64,000 nucleotides of DNA. It comes from Chromatiales bacterium (lineage in GTDB: Bacteria; Pseudomonadota; Gammaproteobacteria; UBA6429; Thiohalophilaceae). Both the position numbers and the translations under genes were made by a program. Positions 10,331 through 20,819 of this stretch are shown here, one piece after another; the stretch's first letter is position 1; every line of letters begins with the position of its first letter. The stretch is from NCBI GenBank assembly GCA_027076325.1, contig JALTJZ010000050.1, positions 89,636 to 153,635 of the forward strand, in the 5' to 3' direction. The notes under the pieces are model-generated. The model did no database searches and was not told the DNA's origin. It saw only the letters and a program-made list of their open reading frames with translations.

Positions 10331-10612
10331 CTATTCGATGACCTGGGGCACAAGATAAAGACCCTTTTCTACTTGCGGCGCAACCGCCTGAAAACGCTCG
10401 CGCTGGTTAGTTGCGGTAACGATATCTTCACGTAAACGCTGGACGGCATCGGTTGGATGCGCCATCGGCTCCACACTATCGGTAGCAACCGTGTTCATTT
10501 GCTCGACCAGTGCCAGAATATTAGTCAGGTTGGTGACATACTCCGGAATGTCCTTTTCGTTAATATCCAGACGCGCCAAATGCGCAATTTGCTCAACGGT
10601 TTTTTTATCCAA
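10331..10612 (-). CDS. gatC: Asp/Glu-tRNA amidotransferase subunit C
   Basis: The small stabilising subunit of GatCAB, 93 residues from the chosen start. It begins DKKTVEQIAHLARLDI and ends GLYLVPQVIE, the usual GatC ends. The start is TTG at 10612, chosen because GGAG lies 8 bases upstream and homologues begin just before the EKIAHLARL-type segment; a longer in-frame extension to 10702 has no such support. First gene of the minus-strand gatCAB operon, divergent from mreB. Confidence 0.93.
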   Translation of the reverse strand: MDKKTVEQIAHLARLDINEKDIPEYVTNLTNILALVEQMNTVATDSVEPMAHPTDAVQRLREDIVTATNQRERFQAVAPQVEKGLYLVPQVIE

Positions 10613-10799
10613 AACACTTTCTCCAGAACTTGAACTGAATGCAGCGCAACACCGCGAAAACACCACGATTTTACACTTTATGCGATTCGTATTATGCTGC
10701 AACTAAATCACGCGATTATACGCTGAATTCACGTTATTTGTGATAGATTAGACAAAAAAGTGGTAACTTAACATTGTTACACGCTTGCCCAGAGCCCCG

Positions 10800-10828
10800 T
10801 TGATTGATTAAAGTACGGGCGCTATTTA
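10800..10828 (+). promoter_or_regulatory. Candidate sigma70 promoter of mreB
   Basis: TTGATT (10800-10805) and TATTTA (10823-10828) with a 17-base spacer, ending 33 bases before the mreB ATG. Pattern match only. Confidence 0.4.
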
Positions 10829-10855
10829 TCGATAACTTATTATATAAAAAGATGA

Positions 10856-11908
<1,053 letters not shown>

Positions 11909-11927
11909 GCAGCAACGCTTGAAGTGG

Positions 11928-11963
11928 AAAGGCCTAAAATTATATTGCTTTAGGCCTTTTTTA
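11928..11963 (+). terminator. Rho-independent terminator after mreB
   Basis: Perfect 11-base stem (AAAGGCCTAAA at 11928-11938 with TTTAGGCCTTT at 11949-11959), 10-base loop, then a T run. It lies 20 bases after the mreB stop and 113 bases before the mreC ribosome site, so it should lower or separate mreCD expression relative to mreB. Confidence 0.88.
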
Positions 11964-12075
11964 TTACTGAAATAAAAATAATCTCAATAAAATCATTTTG
12001 TTGGGACGATGATAATTGGATATTAGCCTGTTACAATAACCCATCCTTCTAAAATAATGTTTCAGGAGAAGTCTC

Positions 12076-12957
12076 GTTAAACTACTCTTTGGCCAAAGCA
12101 CATCAATATCTGCACGCTTGTTTGCCTTAACAATCGTTTCGGTTGTTTTAATGTCGCTCGATCACCGTACCGATTATGTTAATAATATTCGCTCCGGTTT
12201 ATCACTTATTATTTACCCTTTGCGCTATGTTATCGATCTCCCTTCCGATATTTTTGGCTGGGGGCAAACCACCCTTGTTAGCCGTAGTACATTACAAAAA
12301 CAAAATAAAACCTTACGCACGCAAAATAGTATTTTACAAGCACAATTACAAAAATCCACTTTCATAGAAGCAGAAAATATCCGTTTACGCAATTTATTGA
12401 AATCATCAAAACGTGTTGGTGAGCGTATTTTAATCGCAGAGTTGCTCTCGGTAAATCTTGACCCTTATCGACAGCAAGTGGTAATTAATAAAGGTTTAAG
12501 CGAACGTGATATTTTTATGGGGCAGCCGATACTCGATGCCAATGGTATTATGGGGCAGATTGTCCATGTTAACCCGATAACAAGTACAGCCATGTTAATT
12601 ACCGACCCTGGCCACGCCCTGCCCGTGCAATCATTACGCAATGGTATTCGTGCGATTGCCGTTGGTAAAGGTGCCAGTGGCTTACTTGAACTTGTTAATC
12701 TACCCAACAATACAGACATTAAAGTGGGTGACAAACTGGTTACATCTGGAATGGGGTGTGTCTTCCCTGCAGGCTATCCGGCTGCTGAAGTTATCGAAGT
12801 CAATATCAACCCAAGCTTGCCCTTTGCGCAGGTTATTGCTCGCCCGGCGGCAAAGCTGGATCGTAGTAGTGAGGTTTTACTGGTATGGATGTCAGATGAA
12901 TCCAGAAAAAAGATAAGTATTGCCTGTGTTGATAGTAATGAGGAGCAGGAAAAATGA
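12076..12957 (+). CDS. mreC: Rod shape-determining protein MreC (start codon anomalous)
   Basis: Periplasmic scaffold of the elongation complex, linking MreB and MreD to PBP2. It has one N-terminal membrane segment (LFALTIVSVVLMSL), a coiled coil (about residues 70-110, many Lys/Gln/Leu) and the beta-rich MreC domain (PVQSLRNGIRAIAVG, GDKLVTSGMGCVFPAGYP). Homology-style reading puts the start at 12076 (xKLLFGQSTSISARLF), where AGGAG stands 7 bases upstream, but the codon there is GTT, not a standard start. The first standard in-frame start is TTG at 12118, without a ribosome site and cutting off the cytoplasmic tail. The stop overlaps the mreD ATG as ATGA. The gene is certain; the start is not. 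Confidence 0.9.
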   Translation, partial: VKLLFGQSTSISARLFALTIVSVVLMSLDHRTDYVNNIRSGLSLIIYPLRYVIDLPSDIFGWGQTTLVSRSTLQKQNKTLRTQNSILQAQLQKSTFIEAENIRLRNLLKSSKRVGERILIAELLSVNLDPYRQQVVINKGLSERDIFMGQPILDANGIMGQIVHVNPITSTAMLITDPGHALPVQSLRNGIRAIAVGKGASGLLELVNLPNNTDIKVGDKLVTSGMGCVFPAGYPAAEVIEVNINPSLPFAQVIARPAAKLDRSSEVLLVWMSDESRKKISIACVDSNEEQEK

Positions 12958-13442
12958 ACCTTCTCAAGAAGCAGGGTGGCAAAATTGTTATCCTTACTAT
13001 TATTATTGCACTGTTGTTATCAGAACTCCCTTTACCTCCAGCCATGGCACCCTACCAGCCAGAATGGGTTATTCTTGTTTTAATTTATTGGGCAATGGCG
13101 TTGCCTGAACGTGTCGGGGTTGGGGTTGCCTGGTTTATCGGCTTACTCGTTGATGTATTACGCGATACCCTGTTGGGACAATATGCTTTAGCTTTTGCTT
13201 TAACCATATTTATAGTCCTGCGAATATATCAACGTATTCGGAATTTTCCGTTAAGGCAACAAATGATAAGTATTTTTATTTTAATGTTAATTCACAGTGC
13301 ACTCGTTGTATGGATAAAAGCACTCACAGGCGCACCTGTTGGTATTTCAATGATTATCACTCCCTCAGTGTTGTCAGCACTTTTCTGGCCACTGATCTAT
13401 TTTATTTTACGTAATATACGACGTACTTATCATATTAACTGA
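12954..13442 (+). CDS. mreD: Rod shape-determining membrane protein MreD
   Basis: Inner-membrane component of the elongasome, 162 residues with about five hydrophobic segments. Typical MreD features are MAPYQPEWVILVLIYWAMALPERVG split across the first loop and GLLVDVLRDTLLGQYALAF. The ATG overlaps the mreC stop by four bases, implying translational coupling. mrdA follows after 5 bases. Confidence 0.95.
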   Translation: MNLLKKQGGKIVILTIIIALLLSELPLPPAMAPYQPEWVILVLIYWAMALPERVGVGVAWFIGLLVDVLRDTLLGQYALAFALTIFIVLRIYQRIRNFPLRQQMISIFILMLIHSALVVWIKALTGAPVGISMIITPSVLSALFWPLIYFILRNIRRTYHIN

Positions 13443-13447
13443 ACAAC

Positions 13448-15307
13448 ATGGCGCAACTTGATTCTCTGGCAATAAAAGATCACCTGCGCGATGAGCAGGT
13501 TTTTAATAGCCGTCTTATTGTTGCCACCGCATTTTCTGCTCTTTTTATCCTGTTAGTTATTTCCCGTCTCATTTATTTGCAAATTATTAACCAGCAGCAC
13601 TATACAACATTGTCAGAAAATAACCGTGTCAGTATTAAACCCATTCAACCTATTCGAGGTTTAATTTATGACCGAAATGGTGTATTGCTTGCAGAAAACA
13701 TTCCAAGTTTTACTCTCACTCTGGTACCCGAGCATATAAAGGACATCCCTGAACTTATCAAAAAACTTCAAAAAATAATTACTATTACACCAGCAGACAT
13801 ACGGCGTTTTAAGAAAAGATTAAAGCGTAAGCGCCGTTTTGAAGGTGTCACTTTACGTTACAGACTTAATGAAGATGAAGTTGCGCGTTTATCAGTAAAA
13901 CAATTTACACTCCCCGGTGTGGAAATACGTGCCGAACTCTCACGACATTACCCTCTCGGAGAACTAACTGCTCATGCTCTTGGTTATGTTAGCAGTATTA
14001 GCGAAAAAGAATTACAAAAAGTTGATGCCTCTAACTACAGTGGTACTAGCCAGATAGGAAAAATAGGCATTGAGAAAAAATACGAATCACTCCTTCACGG
14101 GAAAATTGGTTTACAAAAAGTTGAAACAAATGCCAGTGGCCGTATCCTACGCGTGCTGGATCGTGAATTACCGGTTCCTGGTAAAAATCTTTATTTGAAT
14201 ATTGATATTCGTTTACATGCCATTGCAGCAAAGGCCTTTGAAGGTAAAACTGGTTCACTGGTTGCTATCGACCCCAATAATGGTAGTGTGCTAGCACTAA
14301 CCAGTTTCCCCAGTTTTGATCCAAATTTATTTGTTAATGGTATCGATACAGAAAGCTATTCACGTTTAAAGAAATCGCCTGATCAGCCTTTATTCAATCG
14401 CTCAATACAGGGTCGTTACCCACCAGGCTCAACCATTAAACCCTTTGTCGGGCTTGCGGGTCTGGAGCTTGATATTGTTAAATCAAAAGATGATATTGAC
14501 TGTTCCGGTTATTACCTCCTGAAAAATGACGAACGCCGTTATCGTGACTGGAAAAAAAAGGGGCATGCGGAAACCGACTTAACAAAAGCAATTGTTGAGT
14601 CCTGCGATGTTTATTTTTATGACCTTGCCCTTAACCTCGGCATTGATAGTATGTACTCCTACCTGTCACAGTTTGGTTTTGGCAAAAAAACCGGGATTGA
14701 TTTATACGGAGAGTCGGCAGGATTATTGCCCTCTCGCGAATGGAAAAAACGCACACGTCGATTACCCTGGTTCCCGGGGGAAACACTGATTACCGGTATT
14801 GGTCAGGGCTTTATGCTGACAACTCCATTACAATTAGCATCAGCAACGGCAACACTTGCGGTTAATGGGCGACACCAGCGTCCACAAATGATTTACGCTG
14901 TGGAAGACCCTAAAATCAAGATCCTTAATCTTAAACCACCTAAGTCACTTGCAAACGTGCAAATACTAGAACAACGCAACTGGGATACAATTCATCAATC
15001 AATGAAAGATGTTGTACACAGCCTGCATGGAACAGCCCGCAGTATTAACCGTAATTTAAAGTATAAAATAGCGGGTAAAACCGGTACTGCTCAGGTTCAG
15101 GGTATAAAACAGGACGAAGAGTACGATGAGGAAAAAGTACCAAAGAAATTACGTGACCATGCATTATTTATTGCCTACGCACCGGCCGATACCCCCGAAA
15201 TTGCACTTGCACTTATTGTTGAAAATGGTGGGCATGGTGGCTCCGTTGCCGCACCGATTGCGCGTAAAGTTATCGACGCTTATTTAAATACGGGTACAGA
15301 AAGATGA
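13448..15307 (+). CDS. mrdA: Penicillin-binding protein 2 (elongation transpeptidase)
   Basis: Class B PBP catalysing D,D-transpeptidation in side-wall growth, partnered with RodA. The 619 residues have a short cytoplasmic tail, one membrane anchor (about 23-45), a pedestal domain, and a transpeptidase domain with the three active-site motifs STIK (Ser 328), SCD (385-387) and KTG (544-546). The stop overlaps the rodA ATG by four bases (ATGA). Confidence 0.97.
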   Translation: MAQLDSLAIKDHLRDEQVFNSRLIVATAFSALFILLVISRLIYLQIINQQHYTTLSENNRVSIKPIQPIRGLIYDRNGVLLAENIPSFTLTLVPEHIKDIPELIKKLQKIITITPADIRRFKKRLKRKRRFEGVTLRYRLNEDEVARLSVKQFTLPGVEIRAELSRHYPLGELTAHALGYVSSISEKELQKVDASNYSGTSQIGKIGIEKKYESLLHGKIGLQKVETNASGRILRVLDRELPVPGKNLYLNIDIRLHAIAAKAFEGKTGSLVAIDPNNGSVLALTSFPSFDPNLFVNGIDTESYSRLKKSPDQPLFNRSIQGRYPPGSTIKPFVGLAGLELDIVKSKDDIDCSGYYLLKNDERRYRDWKKKGHAETDLTKAIVESCDVYFYDLALNLGIDSMYSYLSQFGFGKKTGIDLYGESAGLLPSREWKKRTRRLPWFPGETLITGIGQGFMLTTPLQLASATATLAVNGRHQRPQMIYAVEDPKIKILNLKPPKSLANVQILEQRNWDTIHQSMKDVVHSLHGTARSINRNLKYKIAGKTGTAQVQGIKQDEEYDEEKVPKKLRDHALFIAYAPADTPEIALALIVENGGHGGSVAAPIARKVIDAYLNTGTER

Positions 15308-16440
15308 TTCTTGATCAAGAACAAAGCCTGTCTACCAGCAATACCTTTATCCGAAAAAAATGGTCTTACCGGTTGCATGTTGACATCCCCCTTTTTATTG
15401 CTTTGCTAATACTATTAACCCTGGGGCTGTTTATACTCTACAGTGCAACTGGCCAGAATATGGCAGTTGTTTATCGGCAACTGACACATATCATCATTGG
15501 CATTGTTCTTATGCTGGCCATTGCACAACTTCGACCACAAACCATCCAGTTCTGGTCACCCTGGTTATTTATAGTCGGTGTTATTCTGCTAATTATTGTA
15601 CTGATTGTTGGTGACGTTGGGAAAGGAGCCCAACGTTGGCTGGATCTTGGTTTTTTTCGATTCCAGCCTTCAGAGATTTTAAAGCTGGCACTGCCGATGA
15701 TGCTGGCCTGGTATATTTCGGAGTTCAGTTTGCCACCAACAGCCAAACGCATTCTAACCGCCGTCTTTATGCTGGCCGTACCCACCTTACTCGTTGCCAA
15801 ACAACCGGATCTTGGCACAGCTTTACTCATTGCCAGTGCCGGTTTTTTTGTTTTAGTACTGGCCGGCTTAAGCTGGAAAAGTATCATTGGCGTCGCAACC
15901 GCTATCGTTGCCAGCACCCCTTTAATATGGAATTATGTTTTACATGACTACCAACGAAGCCGGATTTTGACATTACTCAATCCCGGTAATGATCCGCTTG
16001 GAAGTGGTTACCACATTATACAATCAACCATTGCCATTGGCTCAGGCGGTATCTATGGCAAAGGCTGGTTAAATGGAACCCAGTCACATCTGGACTTCCT
16101 GCCCGAGCGTTCAACCGATTTTATTTTTGCCGTTTTTAGTGAAGAATTTGGCTTTTTAGGCTCCCTGCTTTTACTCATACTCTATTTATATATCATTGGT
16201 AGAAGTCTTGTTATTGCCAGTCAGGCACAGGATACCTTTAGCCGCTTATTAGCCGGTAGTTTAACCCTGACTTTTTTTGTTTATATTTTTGTGAATATTG
16301 GGATGGTCTCTGGTATCCTTCCGGTAGTAGGTGTACCGTTACCCTTGATCAGTTACGGTGGAACCTCTATCGTTACATTAATGATGGCCTTCGGTATATT
16401 GATGTCAATACAAACACATCGTCGGCTTATTGGAAATTAA
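15304..16440 (+). CDS. mrdB: Peptidoglycan glycosyltransferase RodA
   Basis: SEDS-family polymerase that extends glycan chains from lipid II in the elongation complex. The 378 residues are polytopic with about ten hydrophobic segments. SEDS signatures are visible: GKGAQRWLDLGFFRFQPSEILKLA is spread over residues about 108-131, QPDLGTALL about 168, and the C-terminal PVVGVPLPLISYGGTSIV. Overlaps mrdA by four bases; mltB follows after 27 bases. Confidence 0.97.
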   Translation: MILDQEQSLSTSNTFIRKKWSYRLHVDIPLFIALLILLTLGLFILYSATGQNMAVVYRQLTHIIIGIVLMLAIAQLRPQTIQFWSPWLFIVGVILLIIVLIVGDVGKGAQRWLDLGFFRFQPSEILKLALPMMLAWYISEFSLPPTAKRILTAVFMLAVPTLLVAKQPDLGTALLIASAGFFVLVLAGLSWKSIIGVATAIVASTPLIWNYVLHDYQRSRILTLLNPGNDPLGSGYHIIQSTIAIGSGGIYGKGWLNGTQSHLDFLPERSTDFIFAVFSEEFGFLGSLLLLILYLYIIGRSLVIASQAQDTFSRLLAGSLTLTFFVYIFVNIGMVSGILPVVGVPLPLISYGGTSIVTLMMAFGILMSIQTHRRLIGN

Positions 16441-16467
16441 AAAATCTATAGGATGTAGTTTACTATT

Positions 16468-17502
16468 ATGAAGTTGCTTATGTTTAATAAATCTGCTTTT
16501 CGTTACAATATCTTTTTTATCATTATTTGCCTGAGTTTTCTCTCTTTATCTACAGGCTACACAAAAAATCTCAGCCCACGGCAATTTGAGAGTACAAAAG
16601 CTATTGACCAGTTTATCCGCCACATGGTGCAAAAACATCGCTTCAAACAAACCGAGCTCGAAGAACTTTTCCAGAAAGCACGATTACACCCGGGTATTAT
16701 TGAAGCTATCTCCCGCCCTGCAGAGGCAAAACCCTGGTATGACTACCGCCCTATTTTTGTTACTACTTCCCGAGTTAAAGGCGGCATTAAGTTCTGGAAT
16801 AAATACAAAACCATATTGGAACAGGCAAACAATATTTATGGCGTTCCGGAAGAAATTATAACCAGTATTATTGGCGTTGAAACACGTTATGGTCGACATA
16901 CCGGACGCTACCCTATTCTCGACTCACTTTCTACGCTTGCCTTTGCTTATCCACCCCGCAGTAAATTTTTTAAAAGTGAACTAGAGCACTACCTGTTAAT
17001 GACTCGTGAAGAACAACTCGATCCACTGGCATTAAAAGGCTCCTACGCAGGCGCAATGGGGATGCCTCAATTTATATCAAGTAGCTTCCGACGCTACGCT
17101 GTTGATTTTGACAAATCAGGCCAACGCGATTTATGGGAAAGCCCAGCTGATGCTATTGGTAGCGTTGCAAACTATTTCAAAGAACACCGCTGGCGCAGTG
17201 GTGAACCCATTGCATCAAAAGTAAAAGTTCATGGTGAACGATATCGTTTATTGTTGTCTAAAGGGATTAAGCCTAATAAAACTCAGCAGGAATTACTCGA
17301 CAATGGTGTTGTCTTGCCCAATGGTTTACCAACTAATCTCAAAGGGCGGCTTATTGCCTTTGAAACCAAAGCGGGACCCGAATACTGGGTTGCGTGGCAT
17401 AATTTTTATGTTATCTCACGCTATAACCACAGTGCACTGTATTCAATGGCTGTTTTCCAGCTTAGTGAAAAGATCTATGCCATGTATAATGAAGAAGATT
17501 AA
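16468..17502 (+). CDS. mltB: Lytic murein transglycosylase B
   Basis: Cleaves the MurNAc-GlcNAc bond with 1,6-anhydro product formation; periplasmic. The 344 residues begin with a hydrophobic signal segment (about 12-30) without an obvious lipobox. The catalytic glutamate is E138 in GVETRYGRHTG; AYAGAMGMPQF-like segment appears as SYAGAMGMPQFISSS, and DLWESPADAIGSVANYF follows, all MltB-family. Placed with its elongasome partners and followed by rlpA after about 20 bases. Confidence 0.93.
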   Translation: MKLLMFNKSAFRYNIFFIIICLSFLSLSTGYTKNLSPRQFESTKAIDQFIRHMVQKHRFKQTELEELFQKARLHPGIIEAISRPAEAKPWYDYRPIFVTTSRVKGGIKFWNKYKTILEQANNIYGVPEEIITSIIGVETRYGRHTGRYPILDSLSTLAFAYPPRSKFFKSELEHYLLMTREEQLDPLALKGSYAGAMGMPQFISSSFRRYAVDFDKSGQRDLWESPADAIGSVANYFKEHRWRSGEPIASKVKVHGERYRLLLSKGIKPNKTQQELLDNGVVLPNGLPTNLKGRLIAFETKAGPEYWVAWHNFYVISRYNHSALYSMAVFQLSEKIYAMYNEED

Positions 17503-17522
17503 AACCTTTAGATTTTTATTTG

Positions 17523-18356
17523 ATGATGTACTCTATAGTTAAAATACCCACACCCATCAAGCTTGCAGCATTAATAGTGATCAGCCTGTTATTTGCTGGC
17601 TGTAGTAGTCCACCTTCACGCTATGCCCTAAAACACGACACTGGCCCGGATCGCTATGTCAATCACCATAATATTCCTGATGCGGTACCGCGGCAAGAAC
17701 CTAAAAGCAGAGGTGGTAATAAAAATTATCGCATCAAAGGAAAAAGTTATCGCGTGCTTGAATCCAGCCGTGGATACAAAAAAAGAGGAATTGCATCATG
17801 GTATGGTAAAAAATTTCATGGCCATCGCACCTCAAATGGCGAGATATATGACATGTATCAGATGACGGCTGCACATAAAACGCTACCCTTGCCCACCTAC
17901 GTACGTGTAACACACCTGAAAAATGGCCAGAGTGTTATTTTGAGAGTGAATGATCGTGGGCCCTTTCACCGTAACCGGCTGATTGATTTGTCCTACGTCG
18001 CAGCTAAAAAATTGGGCATTACCGCAACCGGTACTGGCGTTGTGGAAGTTGAAGCCATTAATCCAGCACAATATTCCACTAAACAATACAACAAAAAAAA
18101 TACAAGCTCTACAGCAAATGCAGGTTATAAAATTTACCTGCAGGCAGGCGCCTTTAGCCAACAACAAAATGCACACTATTTGCAGGGCAAAATTAACAAT
18201 CTTGGCCTGGCTCTCGCCACCCAGGTTAAATTTGACCCTCACCAGAAATTATACAAAGTGCGAATAGGCCCGTTCAGAAGTGTCGATATGGCCGATTCTA
18301 TCAGCGAAACATTACTCCAACACACTATCGACAAAGCCTATATTGTGGTTGACTAG
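17523..18356 (+). CDS. rlpA: Septal ring lytic transglycosylase / lipoprotein RlpA
   Basis: Lipoprotein that cleaves naked glycan strands in some species. It starts with a signal segment and lipobox (LLFAGC, so Cys near residue 25 is lipidated), has a double-psi beta-barrel domain (GIASWYGKKFHGHRTSNGE, then RVNDRGPFHRNRLIDLS with the catalytic-type Asp and His), and a C-terminal SPOR domain (IYLQAGAFSQQQNA...VRIGPF) that binds denuded septal glycan. The start is one of two ATG codons at 17523 or 17526; a TTG precedes them. Follows mltB and precedes dacA as in many gammaproteobacteria. Confidence 0.94.
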   Translation: MMYSIVKIPTPIKLAALIVISLLFAGCSSPPSRYALKHDTGPDRYVNHHNIPDAVPRQEPKSRGGNKNYRIKGKSYRVLESSRGYKKRGIASWYGKKFHGHRTSNGEIYDMYQMTAAHKTLPLPTYVRVTHLKNGQSVILRVNDRGPFHRNRLIDLSYVAAKKLGITATGTGVVEVEAINPAQYSTKQYNKKNTSSTANAGYKIYLQAGAFSQQQNAHYLQGKINNLGLALATQVKFDPHQKLYKVRIGPFRSVDMADSISETLLQHTIDKAYIVVD

Positions 18357-18466
18357 AAAGGCATACTGTTTCCGGGAACTCGGACGCAAAAACGTGCACT
18401 AAAACTAGGCTTCATTGCAATGAATGGTTACAATGGTGTTTTGTTAAATAACCTTCAGGAATACCC

Positions 18467-19615
18467 ATGTCGACTATTCGATATTTGAAAATATTAACAC
18501 TGTTAATCCTCATTTTTACACACCTTAATGCTTTTTCGCAGGCCAATCTTGTACCGGCCGCGCCAAAAGTTAAAGCGCATGCCTATCTACTCATGGACTT
18601 TAATAGCAGCCGTATTATTGTCTCCAAAAATGCAGATAAGCGTGTCGAGCCTGCCAGCCTGACAAAGATAATGACCGTCTACATTACTCTTTACGAACTC
18701 AGCAAAAACAATATTAAGCTTGAGGATCAGGTTAAAATTAGTGAGAAAGCGTGGCGCATGAAAGGCTCGCGAATGTTTATTGAAGTTAATTCATGGGTTA
18801 GCGTTAATGAACTCCTAAAGGGTGTTATTATTCAATCAGGCAATGATGCTAGCGTTGCTTTGGCAGAACATATTGCAGGAAGTGAATCAGCTTTTGCTGA
18901 TCTGATGAATCAACATGCCCTTAATTTAGGTATGCGTAATACCCATTTTGTTAACAGCACGGGTTGGCCTGATAAAAATCACTATACCACTGCAAAAGAT
19001 CTCGCTATTCTTACGCGGGCATTAATCCATAACTTCAAAGAACAATATAAAGTTTTTAAGGTTAAATACTACAGCTACAATGGCATTAAGCAACCTAACC
19101 GCAATCGTTTACTATGGACAGATAATCGTGTCGATGGGGTTAAAACCGGTCATACCGAATCAGCAGGCTACTGCTTAATTACATCTGCAACACAAAAAAA
19201 CATGCGCCTTATTTCTGTAGTCACAGGAACAAATAGCGAGTCAGCTCGTGAAACAGCAACACGCAAATTACTGAATTATGGCTTCCGGTTTTATGAAACA
19301 TTTTTGCTTAACAAAGCACACGAATCACTCACAACACAACGTGTCTGGAAAGGCGACAAAGATGAGTTAAATCTTGGACTAACAGAGGATCTGTATATTA
19401 CCGCACCGCGTGGTAGCCGCTCTAAGATAAAAGCCAATATGAAACTTAATGCCATGATTACCGCACCAGTAACAAAAGGCCAGGAATTTGGTTCAGTTAA
19501 TGTTACTCTCGCAGATGAAGTACTTGTATCCAGGCCACTGGTTGCACTTGATGATATAAAAGAAGGCGGCCTCTTTAGCAAATTAATAGATAATATTATT
19601 TTAATGTTTAAATAA
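18467..19615 (+). CDS. dacA: D-alanyl-D-alanine carboxypeptidase (PBP5/6 type)
   Basis: Removes the terminal D-Ala from pentapeptide stems; periplasmic, tethered by a C-terminal amphipathic helix. The 382 residues show a signal peptide (cleavage after AFSQA, about residue 26), SLTK (Ser 64, Lys 67), SGN (124-126), KTG (226-228), and the beta-rich PBP5 C-terminal domain ending in a membrane-associating helix (LFSKLIDNIILMFK). About 110 bases separate it from rlpA. dat follows after 23 bases; together they release and then use D-Ala. Confidence 0.95.
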   Translation: MSTIRYLKILTLLILIFTHLNAFSQANLVPAAPKVKAHAYLLMDFNSSRIIVSKNADKRVEPASLTKIMTVYITLYELSKNNIKLEDQVKISEKAWRMKGSRMFIEVNSWVSVNELLKGVIIQSGNDASVALAEHIAGSESAFADLMNQHALNLGMRNTHFVNSTGWPDKNHYTTAKDLAILTRALIHNFKEQYKVFKVKYYSYNGIKQPNRNRLLWTDNRVDGVKTGHTESAGYCLITSATQKNMRLISVVTGTNSESARETATRKLLNYGFRFYETFLLNKAHESLTTQRVWKGDKDELNLGLTEDLYITAPRGSRSKIKANMKLNAMITAPVTKGQEFGSVNVTLADEVLVSRPLVALDDIKEGGLFSKLIDNIILMFK

Positions 19616-19638
19616 AAAACATTACTATAAATAGAAAA

Positions 19639-20526
19639 ATGAAAACATCAGCAGAAAAATCCGTTCAACACGATACCAGCATTTGCTTTTTGAATGGTAA
19701 TTACATCCCCTTAAAGGATGCAAAAGTATCAGTTCTGGATCGAGGGTTTATTTTTGCAGATGGCATCTATGAAGTGATTCCTGCCTTTGCAGGAAAGCCT
19801 TTCAGACTGGAACAGCACTTAAAACGCCTGCATGATAATTTAACTGCAATAAAAATAAATAATCCATATAGCAATAAACAATGGCAGGTGATTTTTACAA
19901 ATTTGATCAGTAAAAATAATTATCCAGATACTGATTGTTCTGTGTACCTTCAGGTAACACGTGGCGTTGCAAAACGTGACCATGTCTTCCCGGATGACTC
20001 CACTGCAACTATTTTTGCCATGATAAATCCACTGCTACCTGCCAACCCTGATATTCTTGCCAGGGGGCTATCGGTAATTATTCGTGAAGATATCCGTTGG
20101 CAATATTGCAATATAAAATCAATATCGCTACTTGGAAATATTATATTAAAACAGGAAGCAGCCGAAAATAATGCGGATGAAGCTATTCTTGTGCGCAACG
20201 GAAATGTCACCGAAGGTGCAGCAAGCAATGTTTTTATTGTAAAAAATAACGTTATAAAAACACCACCTAAAGATAAAAAACTACTGCCTGGTATTACCCG
20301 TGACCTGATTGTTGAGATTGCAAACCAACAGGGCTTAAACTGTATAGAAGAAAATATAACAGAAGATGAATTATTAACTGCAGATGAAGTCTGGCTAACA
20401 AGTTCAACAAAAGAAGTTGCGCCTGTTTGTTTTATCGAAAAAAAACCGGTTGCCACTGGCACCCCTGGCCAGCACTGGGCTAAAATGTACCAGCTCTTTC
20501 AGGAATACAAAGATTCTCTAAAATAA
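19639..20526 (+). CDS. dat: D-amino-acid transaminase, class IV PLP fold
   Basis: Probably interconverts D-Ala and D-Glu with 2-oxo acids. The 295 residues have class IV aminotransferase features: FLNGNYIPL at the N-terminus, VLDRGFIFADGIYEV, the PLP lysine K160 in CNIKSISLLGN, and the phosphate-binding TEGAASNVF and LLPGITRDL. Branched-chain aminotransferase or aminodeoxychorismate lyase are sister families, but position directly after dacA favours D-amino-acid transaminase. The cluster dacA-dat-ybeD-lipB is a known arrangement. Confidence 0.85.
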   Translation: MKTSAEKSVQHDTSICFLNGNYIPLKDAKVSVLDRGFIFADGIYEVIPAFAGKPFRLEQHLKRLHDNLTAIKINNPYSNKQWQVIFTNLISKNNYPDTDCSVYLQVTRGVAKRDHVFPDDSTATIFAMINPLLPANPDILARGLSVIIREDIRWQYCNIKSISLLGNIILKQEAAENNADEAILVRNGNVTEGAASNVFIVKNNVIKTPPKDKKLLPGITRDLIVEIANQQGLNCIEENITEDELLTADEVWLTSSTKEVAPVCFIEKKPVATGTPGQHWAKMYQLFQEYKDSLK

Positions 20527-20543
20527 AAATAGCCCGAATATTC

Positions 20544-20810
20544 ATGAAACAAGAAGACAGCCCATTAGAATTCCCTTGTCATTTTCCCATAAAAGTAATG
20601 GGTGCAACCACAGGTGATTTTAAAACAAGCGTTATTGATATTGTAAAAACACATATTCCTGAACTTAGCAATGAACATATTAATGAACGCCCCAGTAGTA
20701 ATAATAAATATGTTTCTCTTACTGTTACGGTTTATGTTACCAGTCGGGAGCAACTCGATAATATTTATCGTGAACTTCATGCCTGTGAACATGTACTTAT
20801 GTCCTTATAG
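20544..20810 (+). CDS. ybeD: YbeD/DUF493 family protein
   Basis: An 88-residue ferredoxin-like-fold protein of the DUF493 family, recognised from FPCHFPIKVMGATTGDF and the C-terminal VTSREQLDNIYRELHACEHVLMSL. It sits between dat and lipB, its conserved position. A regulatory, ACT-like role has been suggested for the family; there is no catalytic motif. Confidence 0.9.
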   Translation: MKQEDSPLEFPCHFPIKVMGATTGDFKTSVIDIVKTHIPELSNEHINERPSSNNKYVSLTVTVYVTSREQLDNIYRELHACEHVLMSL

Positions 20811-20819
20811 TAATTAGTA

